Assembly: GCF_001314605.1 (NCBI RefSeq)
Contig: NZ_LIHP01000004.1
Coordinates: 124,001-188,000 of the forward strand
Direction of reading: 5' to 3'
Source of the DNA: Marinobacter sp. HL-58
GTDB lineage: Bacteria > Pseudomonadota > Gammaproteobacteria > Pseudomonadales > Oleiphilaceae
Length of the DNA: 64,000 nucleotides
The notes beneath the pieces were generated by a model that saw nothing but the letters and a program-made list of their open reading frames with translations, did no database searches and was not told the DNA's origin. Numbering within the stretch: the first letter of the stretch is position 1; every line of letters begins with the position of its first letter. A program made the position numbers and the translations under genes. Positions 10,591 through 18,557 of this stretch are shown in pieces.

Positions 10591-11202
10591 GTGGAACTCG
10601 CGTGCCTTGACCTTGAAGGAGTACTGATCCCGGAAATCTGGATCGCGTTTGCGGAGAAAACCGGCATTGAGGAGCTCAAGGCGACCACCCGCGACATTCC
10701 CGATTACGACGTGCTGATGACCCAGCGCCTGAAATTGCTGGACCAGCATGGCTACGGTCTGCCACAGATCCAGGAAGTGATCGGCGAACTGGACCCCTTG
10801 CCGGGTGCCAAAGAGTTTCTGGACTGGCTGCGGGAGCGGTTCCAGGTAGTGATTCTGTCAGACACCTTCTACGAGTTTGCCATGCCACTGATGGCCAAGC
10901 TGGGTTACCCGGCCCTGCTGTGCCACAAGCTGGAGGTGAACGAAGAGGGGCGGATCACCGATTACCTGTTGCGTCAGCGTGATCCCAAGCGCCAGTCGGT
11001 ACGTGCCTTCCAGTTGCTGAACTACCGGGTTATTGCTGCAGGTGACTCCTACAACGACACCACCATGCTGGGCCAGGCGGAAGCGGGCATTCTGTTCCAC
11101 GCGCCGCAGAACGTGATTGAAGAATTTCCGCAGTTTCCGGCGGTGCATACCTTTGAGGAGCTGAAAGGTGAGTTCCTGAAGGCCAGTAATATCCACGGCT
11201 GA
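10591..11202 (+). CDS. thrH: Phosphoserine phosphatase / homoserine phosphotransferase ThrH
   Basis: 203 residues from the GTG at 10591, preceded by CCAGGAG. This start gives VELACLDLEGV, the known ThrH N-terminus; the frame is open upstream but that part resembles no family. It is a HAD-superfamily enzyme with the motif DLEGVLIPEIW (the nucleophile Asp in a variant DxEG motif), LSDT in motif II and GDSYNDTTM as the metal-binding motif. In Pseudomonas this protein dephosphorylates phosphoserine and can transfer phosphate to homoserine, bypassing ThrB. The cysH-thrH-pabB neighbourhood resembles that of Pseudomonas. Confidence 0.92.
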   Translation: MELACLDLEGVLIPEIWIAFAEKTGIEELKATTRDIPDYDVLMTQRLKLLDQHGYGLPQIQEVIGELDPLPGAKEFLDWLRERFQVVILSDTFYEFAMPLMAKLGYPALLCHKLEVNEEGRITDYLLRQRDPKRQSVRAFQLLNYRVIAAGDSYNDTTMLGQAEAGILFHAPQNVIEEFPQFPAVHTFEELKGEFLKASNIHG

Positions 11203-11215
11203 TTTGTTCAGGGAA

Positions 11216-11240
11216 GCCGGGGTGGTTCAACTGCCCCGGC
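11216..11240. terminator. Hairpin between convergent thrH and pabB
   Basis: The arms GCCGGGG and CCCCGGC are separated by 11 bases, and outer bases AAGCC/GGCTT can extend the stem. It lies between the two stop codons and has only short T runs, so it is a likely but unproven bidirectional terminator. Confidence 0.5.
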
Positions 11241-11254
11241 ATGGCTTCTTCGCG

Positions 11255-12559
11255 TTACATGGCTTCCAGTACACTCATCAGCTTCTGCACCTTGTCCACC
11301 GACTCACGGTATTCGTCATCCGGGTCTGAATCCGCCACGATGCCACATCCCGCCCAGCAGTGAATCTGCCCCTGTGAATCCGTCATCAGGGTACGGATTG
11401 CGATATTGCTTTCCAGGTTATTGGAAAAACTCCAGCTGAAAACCGACCCGCAGTAAGGCCCCCGACTGTGCTCTTCCAGACTGTCGATGATTTCCATGGC
11501 GCGGCGCTTGGGTGCACCGGTGATGGAGCCGCCCGGGAAGGCCGAGAGAAACGCCCGGAACGGCGTGAAATCAGGTTGCAGCTTACCTTCCACCGTGCTG
11601 ACCAGTTGATGGACGTTTTCATAGCTTTCAATGTGGAACAGGTGCGGAACCGAGACGGAGAAGGGCTCACAGAATCGCGACAGGTCGTTACGGATCAGGT
11701 CCACAATCATCAGGTTCTCGGCCCGGTCCTTTTCGGCGGCGGCCAGGGCATCGGCTATCTTTCGGTCGTTTTCGACACTGCTCCTGTCCCTGGGCCGGGT
11801 GCCCTTGATGGGCTTGCTGACCACCTTTCGGCCCTTTTCGATGCTCAGGAACAGTTCCGGCGAAATGCTCAGTACCTGGTATGTTCCGGCATTGATGAAA
11901 GCGGCATGAGGTACGGGTACCGCCCGGCACAGAGCGCTGAAAGCGGTATAGGGTGAACCCTGGTAGCTACCGGTGTATTTGTTGGACAGGTTTACCTGGT
12001 AGCAGTCGCCGGCATGGATGTAGTCAAGGACCCTGGAGACGCCATGCCGGTATTCGTCTGCGGATCGGTCGGCGGTGAAACCCTGACACATTCTGAACGG
12101 GGCGGGCGTATCCGTTTTAGTGTGGATCAGGTTTATAACCGTGTCCCTGGTGTCATTGTCGCAGCGGGGGTGGAAATGGAGTTCCGGGGGCCGGGTTCCC
12201 GACATATCCAGAGTCAGTTGCCAGAGGTAAAGGCCGACATAACCATAATCCCCGGTGACTGTTGCCGCTTTGCCGGCGAATCCCGGCACTGTGCGATTCC
12301 CGGCTTCATAGAAAAGGGTGCCCATGAGGCCGCCCGCGACCTCATGATCGTCCCTGACCGAGAATTCCGCCCAGGCCTGTTCAATATCCTTTATGAACTC
12401 CCGGAAAGCGGATTCTTCATGGGGCACCTGCCAGCACTTCCATGGTGATGCCGTAACGATGCGCCGCTGACGAACAGCATCGGTGTAGTCGATAAACCCA
12501 CGATCACTGCTGATCTGTGAAACAAGGCGTTCTGCCTCTTCCGCACTTAATGTTTTCAC
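11255..12559 (-). CDS. pabB: Aminodeoxychorismate synthase component I
   Basis: 434 residues. It converts chorismate and ammonia (from PabA glutamine hydrolysis) to 4-amino-4-deoxychorismate for folate synthesis. The chorismate-binding domain shows SKPIKGTRPRDRS, FPGGSITGAPKRRAMEIID and the C-terminal AGCGIVADSDPDDE. The PIKGT motif is what separates PabB from anthranilate synthase TrpE-like enzymes that use PIAGT. The start is GTG with no clear ribosome site. The partner pabA is not in the window. Confidence 0.92.
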   Translation of the reverse strand: MKTLSAEEAERLVSQISSDRGFIDYTDAVRQRRIVTASPWKCWQVPHEESAFREFIKDIEQAWAEFSVRDDHEVAGGLMGTLFYEAGNRTVPGFAGKAATVTGDYGYVGLYLWQLTLDMSGTRPPELHFHPRCDNDTRDTVINLIHTKTDTPAPFRMCQGFTADRSADEYRHGVSRVLDYIHAGDCYQVNLSNKYTGSYQGSPYTAFSALCRAVPVPHAAFINAGTYQVLSISPELFLSIEKGRKVVSKPIKGTRPRDRSSVENDRKIADALAAAEKDRAENLMIVDLIRNDLSRFCEPFSVSVPHLFHIESYENVHQLVSTVEGKLQPDFTPFRAFLSAFPGGSITGAPKRRAMEIIDSLEEHSRGPYCGSVFSWSFSNNLESNIAIRTLMTDSQGQIHCWAGCGIVADSDPDDEYRESVDKVQKLMSVLEAM

Positions 12560-12686
12560 GATGTTACATACTTAACAAAATCTTGCATGGGTTCACGGTA
12601 GCCTGTGCGGCAGGTCGCGGGTTCTTGTCTCTGTACGGGACAGGGCCGGTGCATTCTAAACAATAATCCTGGGGGCAGTAACCAGT

Positions 12687-13289
12687 ATGAAGATTTGTAA
12701 CGGTATTGGTAAGCGGTTTGTTCTGGCACTTGTGGTTGGTTTTGCGTTTTCGATGTCTGCTTTTGGGCAGGATGCGATTGATCGGGACGACCATGTGCTT
12801 TCCGACGGTAAGCTGGATGATAAGGATCTGGCTGCGGTAGTGGCGGTTGCGCAGAAGCACCTTACGAAGATGACCGATGCGGCGCTTAAAAAGGCCGGTG
12901 ATGAGCTGGAAGAGGCAGGCATATTCCGGCCTATGGCGTTCATGGTGATGAAATCGGAAAAAGTGCAGGAAATGAAGCTTGGGGAAGATGCCGACGGAGC
13001 CCCGGGAGAAATCAAAGTACTGATGTACCGTGCAGGTTTGAAGTCAATCGCCCGGCGAAAGGAAATACACGGAGCCGTTATTGCCTATCCCGGTAGCGTC
13101 GAAAAGGATGGCGAAAATATCCGCGCGTTGGTGTTGGAGCACGAGCACAGGCTGGGTGTGTCCGGTATCAAGCTGATTCCGGTGAGGCTTGACGATGGTG
13201 AGGCAAGCTTCGGTGAGCCGATGTCCCAGGACAAACCATTCCAGATTTTCTATGACGAAAAGAAAGAAGCGGAAGGGTCAGGTAACTGA
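12687..13289 (+). CDS. Exported protein of unknown function
   Basis: 200 residues, not recognised. A signal peptide is clear: basic MKICNGIGKR, a hydrophobic core to about residue 24, and a likely cleavage after SAFG (residue 27). The mature part starts with acidic DAIDRDDHVLSDGKLDDKD, is helical and charged, and contains no cysteine. A GGGGG-type ribosome site lies eight bases upstream. It is followed by an AT-rich gap and the DUF6160-like surface protein. A functional link is possible but the 177-base gap with its own control sites argues against one operon. Confidence 0.65.
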   Translation: MKICNGIGKRFVLALVVGFAFSMSAFGQDAIDRDDHVLSDGKLDDKDLAAVVAVAQKHLTKMTDAALKKAGDELEEAGIFRPMAFMVMKSEKVQEMKLGEDADGAPGEIKVLMYRAGLKSIARRKEIHGAVIAYPGSVEKDGENIRALVLEHEHRLGVSGIKLIPVRLDDGEASFGEPMSQDKPFQIFYDEKKEAEGSGN

Positions 13290-13347
13290 TTAATATTAAA
13301 TTGTTTTTTTTGTCTTAATTAAGATTCTGTGTTGTTTTGTGACAATT

Positions 13348-13363
13348 TGTGAATGTATTCACG
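13348..13363. promoter_or_regulatory. CRP/Vfr-like operator upstream of the DUF6160-like gene
   Basis: TGTGAATGTATTCACG matches nine of ten fixed positions of TGTGA-N6-TCACA, and its centre GTGAATGTATTCAC is a perfect palindrome. It lies about 105 bases before the start codon. Confidence 0.5.
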
Positions 13364-13393
13364 GAACCGGAGTGTAAAACAATCTTAAATGAG

Positions 13394-13417
13394 GGTGTGA
13401 GGTAAGGCCTCACACCA
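13394..13417 (+). promoter_or_regulatory. Stable 5'-leader hairpin before the DUF6160-like gene
   Basis: GGTGTGAGG and CCTCACACC form a perfect nine-base stem around TAAGG. It has no following T-tract, so it is more likely a leader structure affecting mRNA stability or translation than a terminator. Confidence 0.45.
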
Positions 13418-13466
13418 AAACGAAAAGTTCAACTGGATAACAATAAGTTCAATCAAGGAGAACAAT

Positions 13467-14405
13467 ATGAAAGGCCTGAAGAAACTAGCACTGGCAACAG
13501 CGGTTGCCGCTGCACCCTTCGCCGCTCACGCAGAGCTGCAGGCGATGGACGACAGCACGATGGGCGACGTCACCGGTCAGGCCGGTGTAACCATCGAGCT
13601 GGAAACCCAGGTAAGCATTGGTGAATTCACCTATACCGACGAAGGTACCTTCTCAGTAAAAGGTATTGAACTTGGTGGTGCCCTGACTAGCGACTCAGAA
13701 TCAGCCGCGGCCTATGCAGATGCCAATGAAGCTGGTGCCCTTCTTGACCAACTGAAAATCGATATCGACATTGCTGATGATGGCGACGCGATCATCCACG
13801 TTGGTTCACTTCAGGAAGATGGAGAAGGCAATCCGGTTCCAATTGACTGGGGTATGACGGCCGATTCCATGGAGCTTGAGGGCAACGGCGACCAGAATAC
13901 TGTTCTGGTTTCCAATATGGATGCATGGGGTCTTCTTGGCGTACTCGATATCCGCGTTGATACCGACGATGTAGGGGGAGAGGCCGGCACTGGCACTCTG
14001 AACATCGACACGGCGTTCACAGTGAATGAGATGAATTTCGATGTTGAATTCCTCGGCATTGGTGTCCGTGGCATGAGCATTGAAGGTTCCAACGCTGGTG
14101 GCGAGACGCTTTCCCAAGAAGAGTTGGCGGCGATGTTTGCTGAAGATCCCACTGATCCTTCTGAGACAGAAGCTCGCCTGATCGGAGCCGCTCAACAGGG
14201 CTTTGCAGTCGTGAGCCTGGATGTGTATAAGGGTGACGGCATCGGTGAGTCCTCAGCGACCGACGTGCTCCGTGTAGATGTGGACGATGTACTGATGGAT
14301 ATCAACGTTGCCGAAACCGTTATCGGCGGTGAAAGCATCGGTGCTATCGGTATCGACAACCTGCACATCAGTAACACTAAGATGGCTGTGTATGGTCACG
14401 AGTGA
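13467..14405 (+). CDS. DUF6160/FilA-like exported surface protein
   Basis: 312 residues with a strong ribosome site (AAGGAGAACAAT). The signal peptide MKGLKKLALATAVAAAPFAA is cleaved probably after AHA (residue 22). The mature start LQAMDDSTMGDVTGQAGVTI carries the VTGQAGVTI signature that I associate with FilA/DUF6160-type proteins linked to surface filaments. The rest is acidic, cysteine-free and beta-rich in appearance, with many Asp/Gly turns as in secreted repeats. The pI is clearly very low. Regulation looks elaborate: an AT-rich promoter region, a CRP-like palindrome, a leader hairpin and a strong terminator, all fitting a highly expressed monocistronic gene. The molecular role is unknown. 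Confidence 0.7.
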   Translation: MKGLKKLALATAVAAAPFAAHAELQAMDDSTMGDVTGQAGVTIELETQVSIGEFTYTDEGTFSVKGIELGGALTSDSESAAAYADANEAGALLDQLKIDIDIADDGDAIIHVGSLQEDGEGNPVPIDWGMTADSMELEGNGDQNTVLVSNMDAWGLLGVLDIRVDTDDVGGEAGTGTLNIDTAFTVNEMNFDVEFLGIGVRGMSIEGSNAGGETLSQEELAAMFAEDPTDPSETEARLIGAAQQGFAVVSLDVYKGDGIGESSATDVLRVDVDDVLMDINVAETVIGGESIGAIGIDNLHISNTKMAVYGHE

Positions 14406-14434
14406 TCGAAAGCTATATTTAGCTTGATATATAA

Positions 14435-14461
14435 GCGCCCCGCTCTGCGGGGCGTTTTTAT
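14435..14461 (+). terminator. Intrinsic terminator of the DUF6160-like gene
   Basis: CGCCCCGC-TCT-GCGGGGCG followed by TTTTT. An eight-base GC stem with a T-tract starts about 30 bases after the stop codon. Confidence 0.92.
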
Positions 14462-14521
14462 GTCTGGGCGTTGCCCGGACACAAAAAAAGAGCGGCTCCT
14501 CTACAGGATTGCCGCTCTTTT
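14461..14521. terminator. Two further hairpins, second one a bidirectional terminator
   Basis: TGTCTGGGC-GTT-GCCCGGACA (14461-14481) is immediately followed by AAAGAGCGGC (14487-14496) pairing with GCCGCTCTTT (14511-14520). The latter has A and T runs on both sides, so it can end transcription in both directions, including the minus-strand gene at 14553. Confidence 0.8.
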
Positions 14522-14552
14522 CGTTTGTGTGGCTGACTTTGAACGAACCGCC

Positions 14553-15185
14553 TTACCGGTCCGGCACCTCAATTGACAGATCAAACCCGCCCCCGGGTCT
14601 GGGCGTCAGGTTCACCGGGCCTTCGTCAATACCATGGGGCACCTGGATATCATCAATGCCTGGCGGGTTGCCGATGGAGAAGTTCAGGTTCTGGCCGTCA
14701 AACCCGAGGCTCAGCTGATCGTTGAGGAACGTCTGGGTGAAAGGCTCGTCCGGGATTTCCGCCTGTTGTCCGAAGATAATCGGCGGAATGTTGGGGGTGA
14801 GGTCCCTGGGTGGCTGCGCACGGGCCAGTTCTTCCTGTGGTAACAGCAGGGCCCTGCGGAGAAACTCTTCCTCGGCGCTTTCCAGCGCATCGGATTTGCC
14901 TTCACGCTGGAAACGCTCCAGGGCTTCGCGGTAGGCTTCTTCTTCCGCTTCCGTGAGCACCGGCTCACCGGGTGATATGGTCAGGGAACGGAGGATTTTC
15001 CGGCGGTCCGCTTCGCTTTTCTGGCGCTCCCTGGGCACGACGATAACGGCGGAATCCTTCACGTAGGTTTCAACCATCTCGTCGGATGACAGGGATTGCA
15101 CGCCTGCTACCAGGGGAGGCGCAATGGATGCTGCCAGGCCGGCGGTACCCGCCAGGGCAATATAAAGGGGTGTTCGGCGTATCAT
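14553..15185 (-). CDS. Exported or membrane-anchored protein of unknown function
   Basis: 210 residues, not recognised. The N-terminus MIRRTPLYIALAGTAGLAAS has a basic start followed by a hydrophobic core typical of a signal peptide or anchor to about residue 28. The middle is helical and highly charged (EEEAYREALERFQREGKSD), the last third is Pro/Gly-rich. There is a good ribosome site (AAGAGG, seven bases before the ATG). It is divergent from the DUF58 gene. Nothing in sequence or context gives a function. Confidence 0.65.
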   Translation of the reverse strand: MIRRTPLYIALAGTAGLAASIAPPLVAGVQSLSSDEMVETYVKDSAVIVVPRERQKSEADRRKILRSLTISPGEPVLTEAEEEAYREALERFQREGKSDALESAEEEFLRRALLLPQEELARAQPPRDLTPNIPPIIFGQQAEIPDEPFTQTFLNDQLSLGFDGQNLNFSIGNPPGIDDIQVPHGIDEGPVNLTPRPGGGFDLSIEVPDR

Positions 15186-15410
15186 GACGTAGCCTCTTGC
15201 CGTGTCCAGACGCGAAATAGAGGTGCTGCTGATAGTCGACTGCAGTCAGTAGGCTCCTTTTGATCAGTATTCTTCTGCAGGCGCCGTATTTCAAGCCGTT
15301 TGTGTGGCATTTGTGATCAGAATCGGAGTAATTGCAGTATTCTTCTGTAAAGGGCCGAAAACGTGTTTATAGTTGGGGCCTGATCAATCCGGTTACGTAA
15401 CAGGGCGTTT
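15186..15410. other. Divergent intergenic region with a repeated GTATTCTTCTG motif
   Basis: In these 225 bases the motif CAGTATTCTTCTG occurs twice in direct orientation (15265-15277 and 15335-15347), 70 bases apart. A related GTATTCTTCT is found at 8604-8613 before cysB. No promoter could be called with confidence and no coding frame is supported. Confidence 0.4.
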
Positions 15411-16448
15411 ATGTTCAAGGCAATCCGCAACCGCTGGCAACGCTGGGTGAACCATCGTATTCCCCGCTCAGACCAGCGGACATTCGGGCAGCGCAATATA
15501 TTCATTCTGCCCACCGGTGCCGGGGTTGTTTTCGGGGCCTTGTTGCTGATCATGCTGATCACCGGCATCAACTACCAGAACAGCCTGATCTACCTGCTGA
15601 CCTTTCTTCTGGGTGCGGTTGCAGTGGCCGCCATGCACCAGACTCACCGCAACCTATCCGGCCTTGAGTTGACCCTGATCCAGGCCGGTGAGGGCTTTGC
15701 AGGGGATCTGATTCCGTTCCGCCTGCGTGCGGTATCGCCACGCCACGACACCCTGGCTTTGAGCCTCGCCTGCGATGACGTTGTCCTGAATCAACAGCAT
15801 ATTCACGCCGGCCAGCAATCCGACCTGAGTCTTTCCGTGCCGTCGTACCGGCGAGGCTACCTGCAACCGGACCGTATTCTGGTTGAAACCCGTTTTCCCT
15901 TTGGTTTGTTCCGGGCCTGGTCCTGGCTCCGGCCTGTGACTTCCGGCATCGTCTATCCCAATCCACTGCCGGCACCGGATGCGGCCAGTACGGTGCAGGA
16001 CGGAGAGCAAGCCTCAAAATCCCGTTCCATCGATGGTAATGATCACGCGGATCTCCGCCCCTGGCGGGAAGGTGATATGAGCCAGCGGGTACAGTGGAAG
16101 CGCTTTGCCCGGACGGGTGAGATGGTCATCGCGGACTGGGAAGGTGAGCAGGGCAGCCCGCACTGGCTCGACTACGATGCCTTTGCCGGTGTCGACAGGG
16201 AATTGCGGCTGGGATATCTGGCGCAGCAAGTGCTGGAACGTTCCAGGAACAACAGCCGTTTCGGGCTGAACCTGCCGGGGCACGTAATAGAGCCGGATGC
16301 CGGGCCAGCGCATGCCAGCCGCTGCCTCAAGGCGTTGGCAGTGTTCGGACTGGAGCAGCCGCGGGAGGGCGGGCCGCTACCCCATGGTACCCGAGCTGGT
16401 GAGGGCGTTGGTCGCCCGGTTGCTTCCGGCAGGGAGGCGGCGCTTTGA
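15411..16448 (+). CDS. DUF58-domain protein
   Basis: 345 residues. Two membrane helices lie between about residues 35 and 75 (GAGVVFGALLLIMLITGINY and the following segment). The cytoplasmic DUF58 core has the family signature RSIDGNDHADLRPWREGDMSQRVQWKRFARTGE near residues 205-235. Proteins of this type are usually encoded with a MoxR AAA ATPase and a TgpA transglutaminase; the latter follows here with a TGATG overlap, but no moxR gene is in view. The last 35 residues are Gly/Arg-rich and look poorly conserved. Biological role is uncertain. Confidence 0.88.
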   Translation: MFKAIRNRWQRWVNHRIPRSDQRTFGQRNIFILPTGAGVVFGALLLIMLITGINYQNSLIYLLTFLLGAVAVAAMHQTHRNLSGLELTLIQAGEGFAGDLIPFRLRAVSPRHDTLALSLACDDVVLNQQHIHAGQQSDLSLSVPSYRRGYLQPDRILVETRFPFGLFRAWSWLRPVTSGIVYPNPLPAPDAASTVQDGEQASKSRSIDGNDHADLRPWREGDMSQRVQWKRFARTGEMVIADWEGEQGSPHWLDYDAFAGVDRELRLGYLAQQVLERSRNNSRFGLNLPGHVIEPDAGPAHASRCLKALAVFGLEQPREGGPLPHGTRAGEGVGRPVASGREAAL

Positions 16449-18547
16449 TGAAGTATTTTCGTAACCGGAGCGCTAAGCGGGAGGTTTCGGAAACGGCGGA
16501 GCTGGTGTCCGGCAAGGCTTTGATCTGGCTGATTGCCAGCTTTGCATTGCTGCTGGTGCCCCAGTGGGACCGGTTGCCGGTATGGCTGCTCGCCAGTTGC
16601 GCTGTGCTGGCGGGATGGCGCTGGCTGGCCCAGTCGGGAAGGGTAAGGTTACCCGGCAAATGGCTGCGTTCCGGCATTATGCTGGCGCTGGTGGCGGTTT
16701 ACATTGCCACAGTCCAGGGGCGCTTCACGGTTGAGACAGCTGCCTCTTTCTTTGTGCTTGCGGTGGGTTTGAAGTGGCTGGAGACCCGCTCGGTGCGGGA
16801 CTTCTATGTTTTGTTTTTCATCCTGGTGTATCTCGCCACGGTCAACTTCCTGTTTCGGCAGGAGATTCACTGGAGCGTGATCAATCTGGCCGGCGTTGTG
16901 CTCCTGCTGGTCGGGTTGCAGGTGGTCAATGCACCGGAAATTCCCGGGGCCCTGAAATCCGGCTGGCGTCGCCTGGGGATGATGCTGCTGAAAACCCTGC
17001 CTATCGTCGTGCTCCTGTTTGTCTTCTTCCCCCGGATGGCCCCCTTGTGGAGTGTCCCCCTTGTATCCGGTGAAGCGCGCACCGGTATCAGTGATTCAAT
17101 GACTCCCGGTGATATCTCCAGCCTGGCCCAGAGCAGCGAGCGGGCGTTCCGGGTTACCTTTGGCGGAGAGACACCGGCGTATCGTGACCGCTACTGGCGC
17201 GGGCTGATTCTGGACCGCCTCGATGGTGAAACCTGGCAGCAGGGCTTCGGCCGGCAGTTTCGCAGGCCCGGGCGGGTCTCGGTTGATGGCGGCGTGGGCG
17301 AGCTGGAATCAAACCAGTACGATGTGTTGATGGAGCCTACGGACCAGACCTGGGCATTTGCCCTGGAAAACTCCCGGGCAGTCTCTGACAATGTAAAACC
17401 CAACGACGAAGACCTGTTCCGTTTCGACCGGCCGGCTGACAGCCCGGTCAGATACCGTATGGCGCTCTCGGGGCAGGACCTGCCCGGGGTGTCCGGTGCT
17501 GAGCCGGACAATGTTGAGAGATACCTGCAACTGCCACGAACAGGGAATCCCAGGGCCAGGGCCCTCGGACAGGATCTTGCCGACGAATACAACAACCCCG
17601 AAGCCATTGTCCGGCACCTGCTGGACCGGTTTCGGGAGCAGGAGTACTTTTACACGTTGCGGCCACCGGCCATGCCGGAGGATGGGATTGATGCCCTGCT
17701 GTTCGACGAAAAACGGGGGTTCTGTGCCCATTATGCCGGTGCGGCCACGTTTGTGCTCCGTGCCGCGGGCATCCCCGCCCGGGTTGTGGTGGGCTACCAG
17801 GGTGGTGATTCGGGCGCTGATGACGAGTACCTGATTGTGCGCCAGTATGATGCCCACGCATGGGTCGAGGCCTGGGTTCCGGGCCAGGGCTGGGTGCGTA
17901 TGGACCCTACCGCTGCAATTGCCCCCCAGCGGATTGAATCCGGCCTGCGGGATGCCGTGGCAGAGGAGGGGTCCTTCCTCGAGAATGACTGGACTTCCCC
18001 CCAGCGTTACGGCGACATGGCCATGCTTCAGTGGGCTTCGCTGCAACTGGATCGCATGAACTACCACTGGCAACGGTGGGTGGTCGGTTACCAGGGCCAG
18101 TCGCAGATGGATCTGATGTCCCGTTTGCCCGGGGGCATCGGGCTTCGTGAGCTTGGTTACATTACCGCCGGTATTGTTGGTGCAGGCCTTTTGCTGGCTG
18201 GGCTGATTACCGCCTGGCACTATCGGCGGAACGAGAGCCGGGACCCTTTCAGCCGCCTTGTCGGCCGCTGGCATCGGCTCTGTGATCGCGCCGGGGTGCC
18301 CGTCCGGCACGGGGAAACGCCGTCGCAACTGGCTTTCCGCCTGGCACGGGCAAAACCCGCAGCGGCGGGAACCGCAACCGCTTTTGCCCGCATGATCAAC
18401 AAACATTACTATGGCCGGGAACCCGGTATTGGTGCCCGCAGTGAACTTGCCAGGATGAAACGGCTGCTGGCAACCATGAAACGACAGGCCGAACGGCAAC
18501 CACAGGCTGATCGCCAACCGCCGGGGCATCCGGAAGGGAACCATTGA
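16448..18547 (+). CDS. tgpA: TgpA-type membrane transglutaminase
   Basis: 699 residues from the ATG at 16448, which overlaps the DUF58 stop. The N-terminal DUF3488 region has about six membrane helices in residues 20-195. The periplasmic transglutaminase core has the Cys in RGFCAHYAGAATFVLRAAG (about residue 425), the His in YDAHAWVEAW (about 475) and the Asp in RMDPTAA (about 490), a complete Cys-His-Asp triad. Another helix at about 575-595 is followed by a cytoplasmic DUF4129-like tail. In Pseudomonas aeruginosa TgpA is an essential periplasmic transglutaminase. The neighbouring DUF58 gene supports the call. Confidence 0.88.
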   Translation: MKYFRNRSAKREVSETAELVSGKALIWLIASFALLLVPQWDRLPVWLLASCAVLAGWRWLAQSGRVRLPGKWLRSGIMLALVAVYIATVQGRFTVETAASFFVLAVGLKWLETRSVRDFYVLFFILVYLATVNFLFRQEIHWSVINLAGVVLLLVGLQVVNAPEIPGALKSGWRRLGMMLLKTLPIVVLLFVFFPRMAPLWSVPLVSGEARTGISDSMTPGDISSLAQSSERAFRVTFGGETPAYRDRYWRGLILDRLDGETWQQGFGRQFRRPGRVSVDGGVGELESNQYDVLMEPTDQTWAFALENSRAVSDNVKPNDEDLFRFDRPADSPVRYRMALSGQDLPGVSGAEPDNVERYLQLPRTGNPRARALGQDLADEYNNPEAIVRHLLDRFREQEYFYTLRPPAMPEDGIDALLFDEKRGFCAHYAGAATFVLRAAGIPARVVVGYQGGDSGADDEYLIVRQYDAHAWVEAWVPGQGWVRMDPTAAIAPQRIESGLRDAVAEEGSFLENDWTSPQRYGDMAMLQWASLQLDRMNYHWQRWVVGYQGQSQMDLMSRLPGGIGLRELGYITAGIVGAGLLLAGLITAWHYRRNESRDPFSRLVGRWHRLCDRAGVPVRHGETPSQLAFRLARAKPAAAGTATAFARMINKHYYGREPGIGARSELARMKRLLATMKRQAERQPQADRQPPGHPEGNH

Positions 18548-18557
18548 AGGTGAATGA

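Noticed and set aside
14461..14481. Third independent terminator between the two exported-protein genes
   Set aside because: The TGTCTGGGC hairpin has no T-tract of its own, so it is reported only as part of the stacked hairpins.
16250..16448. Possible frameshift at the C-terminus of the DUF58 protein
   Set aside because: The conserved DUF58 region is complete and the frame ends exactly at a TGATG overlap with tgpA, so the unusual tail is more likely natural.
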